Below are positions 35,941-38,643 of a DNA stretch of 38,643 nucleotides, one piece after another. This DNA is from Oscillospiraceae bacterium (lineage in GTDB: Bacteria; Bacillota; Clostridia; Oscillospirales; Ruminococcaceae). A model generated the notes under the pieces. That model made no database searches and was not told where the DNA came from. It worked only from the letters and a program-made list of their open reading frames with translations. The stretch lies in NCBI GenBank assembly GCA_015067245.1, contig SVMV01000007.1:1-38643 (forward strand). The letters are read 5' to 3'. Made by a program: the position numbers and the translations under genes. The number at the start of each line of letters is the position of its first letter. Position 1 is the stretch's first letter.

Positions 35941-35969
35941 ACTATATTTTAATTTAATTAACTTGTCAA
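35941..35969 (-). promoter_or_regulatory. Sigma-A promoter of adhesin gene
   Basis: minus strand TTGACA-N17-TATAGT, ~260 bp upstream of the ATG. Confidence 0.75.
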
Positions 35970-36473
35970 TACCAAAAAATTATTTTAATATAGTGCAGTA
36001 TATAGTAAAACTACTAATTACTTTAGAAAATTAAGAATATTAACTGTATCAAAATTCCAGATATACGCAATTTTATGCATTTTTTAATAAAAAAATTTTT
36101 TTAATATTCATTCAAAATAAGTCTTTAAAATTTCACATTTTTATATAAAACAACATATATGTCATTATGTTTTTTATACATTAACCAATATAACTTTTTT
36201 CTTTACAATTATTTTGTATTTTTTATTTTTTTGCAACATTGCATATTTTAGATATTTTAAATATATAAGTTTTTAATTTTTAAATTTTTACTTAAAATTT
36301 TTATTATATTATTTATATTATTATATCCTTTATATATATTGTAATGTTGAAAATTATATGATATAATAATAGGGTTAATAGTAGTATCAAAAAGTGTGCC
36401 CTGCGGTAAGTTTTTCTGTGCAGGCAGGGCAGACAGACTTATTATAAATACATTTTACAACGGGAGAAAATTA

Positions 36474-37772
36474 ATGAATTCATACGCAGAAGTTTTTGAA
36501 GCGGTTAAAGAGCACTGCCGTGAAGCAGTGGTGGAAGCCAGTTTTAATCTTTTTATAAAGCCTTTGGAGCTTAAGGATATAGAAGGCAACACCGCAATTA
36601 TCTACACAAACAGCGAATGGGCAAAAGGCATTGTGGAAGAGCGCTTTACAGGTGCAATAAGAAAAGGCTTTGAAAAAATTCTTGGTTTTACAATCATTCC
36701 TAAATTTGAGGTTAAAAAAGAAGACGGCGCAACAGCCGAGCCTATAAACGGCGGCCATTATGCACTGACATTTGAAACATTTATTGTGGGTTCTTCCAAC
36801 AAGTTTGCACACGCAGCAGCTTTGGCAGTTGCACAGAACCCTGCAAGAGCATATAACCCTTTGTTTATATACGGTGACAGCGGTTTGGGCAAAACCCATC
36901 TGCTTAAGGCTATCCAGTACGAAATTCAGAGAAACAAGCCAACTGCAAACATTGTTTATGTTGACGGCGAAACCTTTACAAACGAGATTGTTAACGCAAT
37001 AAGAGAAAACAATACTAAGGCTTTTCACGATAAATACCGTCAGGTTGACGTGCTTTTGGTGGACGATATTCAGTTTATTGCAGGCAGGGAAAGAACACAG
37101 GAAGAATTTTTCCACACCTTTAATGCACTGCACAGTGCAGGCAAGCAGATTGTGCTGGTAAGTGACCGCCCTGCAAAAGAGATTAAAAACCTTGAAGACC
37201 GCCTTAAAACCAGATTTGAATGGGGTCTTACAGCTGATATTCAGGCACCTGACTTTGAGACACGCTGTGCAATTATAAAACGCAAAAGTGACCTTTTGAG
37301 ACTTGATATACAAAATGATGCTGTTGAGTTTATTGCAAGCAAGGTAAAAAGCAACATACGCCAGCTTGAAGGTGTTGTTAAAAAGCTGGACGCACTTAAA
37401 AGACTTGAAAACAAGCTGCCAAACCTTGTTAACGCACAGCTGGCTGTAAAGGATATTCTGGACGACGAACTGCCTGTGCCGCTGACAATTGAAAAGATTA
37501 TAGAAGAAGTAAGCCGCAGCTATGCAGTTAATCCTGCAGAAATAAAAGGCAAAAAGAGAACACAGAACATTGCCGAAGCAAGAAAGATGGCGATGTACAT
37601 TGTGCGCCAGGTGTGCGAACTTAGCATGGAAGATATTGGCAAAGAGTTTGGCGGCCGTGACCACAGCACAGTTGTTTACAGCATAAGCAATGTGGAAGAA
37701 AAGATGACAAAAGACAGCTTTTATAGAAGCAATATAGAAGATATTATAAAAAATGTAAAAACAGTAAATTGA
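36474..37772 (+). CDS. dnaA: Chromosomal replication initiator protein DnaA
   Basis: FIYGDSGLGKTHLLKAI, LLVDDIQFIAGRERTQEEFFHTFN, EFGGRDHSTVVYSI. Confidence 0.98.
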   Translation: MNSYAEVFEAVKEHCREAVVEASFNLFIKPLELKDIEGNTAIIYTNSEWAKGIVEERFTGAIRKGFEKILGFTIIPKFEVKKEDGATAEPINGGHYALTFETFIVGSSNKFAHAAALAVAQNPARAYNPLFIYGDSGLGKTHLLKAIQYEIQRNKPTANIVYVDGETFTNEIVNAIRENNTKAFHDKYRQVDVLLVDDIQFIAGRERTQEEFFHTFNALHSAGKQIVLVSDRPAKEIKNLEDRLKTRFEWGLTADIQAPDFETRCAIIKRKSDLLRLDIQNDAVEFIASKVKSNIRQLEGVVKKLDALKRLENKLPNLVNAQLAVKDILDDELPVPLTIEKIIEEVSRSYAVNPAEIKGKKRTQNIAEARKMAMYIVRQVCELSMEDIGKEFGGRDHSTVVYSISNVEEKMTKDSFYRSNIEDIIKNVKTVN

Positions 37773-37780
37773 TTGAAAAG

Positions 37781-38043
37781 TTATCAACAAAGTTTTTATA
37801 TTTAAACACACAGTTTTCAACAGTTTTAACACTGCGTAAAGTTGTTGGTTTTGTTTCAACAACTTTTCAACAGTTTTTGTTTAAAAACTTTTTTAAAAAA
37901 AACGGCTTGTTTTAAGGCTTTTTAAAGTTTTTAACATTTGCCGCGGCTCTACTACTACTACTGTTTATAAAACAGTGTGTTTAGAAATTTTTTGATTTTT
38001 TAATAAAAAGCGAATATAAAAAAATGCCATTAAATGTGGAAAA
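37781..38043 (+). other. oriC: Replication origin (oriC, unwinding region between dnaA and dnaN)
   Basis: DnaA-box-like TTATCAACA (37781), TTTTCAACA (37814, 37864), TGTGGAAAA (38035); GCCGCGGC then CTACTACTACTACTG (37949..37963); AT-rich flank. Confidence 0.8.
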
Positions 38044-38072
38044 CCCATTTTGGCACAGAAAGGACAGTAAAG

Positions 38073-38643
38073 ATGAAGATTATCTGCGACAAAAACACTC
38101 TGAACGAAGCTATACAGACAGTTTCACGTGCAGTTGCCGTTAAAAGCAATCTTGCATCTATTGAAGGTATTCTGTTTGTTGCCGAAAACGGCACACTTAC
38201 CCTTACAGGCTATGACTTTGAAATGGGTATAAAAACAACCTTTGAATGTGATGTGGAAATGGAAGGCGATATTGTTTTATCTGCAAATCTGCTGGGCAAC
38301 ATTGTAAGAAAATCTACAGACGACCAGATTTCCATTGAATGTGATGACAAAATGAACTGCAAAATTAAAAGCGGTATGACAGAATATAACATCAAAGGCA
38401 TTGACAGCACAGATTATCCAGATTTTCCGTCACCTGCACAGGACAACAGCATAAAAATTGAAAACCGTCTGTTCTGTGAAATGGTTGACTATGTTATCTA
38501 TGCAGTAAGCCAGGATGAAAAACGCCCTGCACATACAGGTGTTTTGGTTAAACTGGAAAACCGCAAGCTTACAATGGTTGCTTTGGACGGCTATCGCCTT
38601 GCTGTGTGCGAAAGAGAAGTGGATTTTGACGGCAACTTCAGCA
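38073..38643 (+). CDS. dnaN: DNA polymerase III subunit beta (partial, runs off window)
   Basis: MKIICDKNTLNEAIQTVSRAVAVKSNLASIEGILFVAENGTLTLTGYDFEMGI...; immediately downstream of dnaA/oriC. Confidence 0.96.
   Translation, partial: MKIICDKNTLNEAIQTVSRAVAVKSNLASIEGILFVAENGTLTLTGYDFEMGIKTTFECDVEMEGDIVLSANLLGNIVRKSTDDQISIECDDKMNCKIKSGMTEYNIKGIDSTDYPDFPSPAQDNSIKIENRLFCEMVDYVIYAVSQDEKRPAHTGVLVKLENRKLTMVALDGYRLAVCEREVDFDGNFS

Noticed and set aside
36480-37862. 460-aa minus-strand ORF
   Set aside because: Antisense to dnaA, Cys/Phe/Asn-biased shadow ORF
1-38643. CRISPR arrays, rRNA genes, defence islands
   Set aside because: No regularly spaced repeat array, no rRNA signature and no nuclease/helicase/RM/RT/TIR-type genes found on reading the translated ORFs

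Overview
Chromosomal window from a low-to-mid GC Firmicute (gene content fits a gut Clostridia/Oscillospiraceae-type genome). It runs from the xis-int end of a Tn916-like integrative element (1..~2.3 kb) to the chromosome origin (rpmH-rnpA-yidD-yidC-jag on the minus strand; dnaA and partial dnaN on the plus strand). Between these lie a complete LIV-type branched-chain amino-acid ABC transporter operon, L-asparaginase, a GT2 glycosyltransferase, a thioredoxin-like/DtxR-like pair, a DUF2142-type membrane protein, tRNA-Thr and tRNA-Tyr, msrA, an SDR, a glutamate-themed block (gltS / GlnK-GlnL-like two-component system / CofE-like ligase), and a TetR-regulated RND exporter with a ~350-residue coiled-coil insertion. 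A thioester-domain (TED) surface adhesin sits between rpmH and dnaA. The most notable non-coding signals are: (i) a tandem array of hairpins between livK and livH with a repeated 19-nt motif; (ii) dnaA-dnaN DnaA-box-like sites plus a GC cluster and five DnaA-trio-like triplets; (iii) TTTTGT direct repeats in helical phase upstream of the GlnK/GlnL-like genes; (iv) a 20-bp duplication of the tRNA-Tyr 3' end around a ~180-bp insert; (v) two dispersed structured repeat families; (vi) a 12-bp motif shared by the rpmH and dnaA leaders, which forms an inverted pair around the adhesin; and (vii) two small ORFs missing from the ORF track. No CRISPR array, rRNA or clear defence system was seen.
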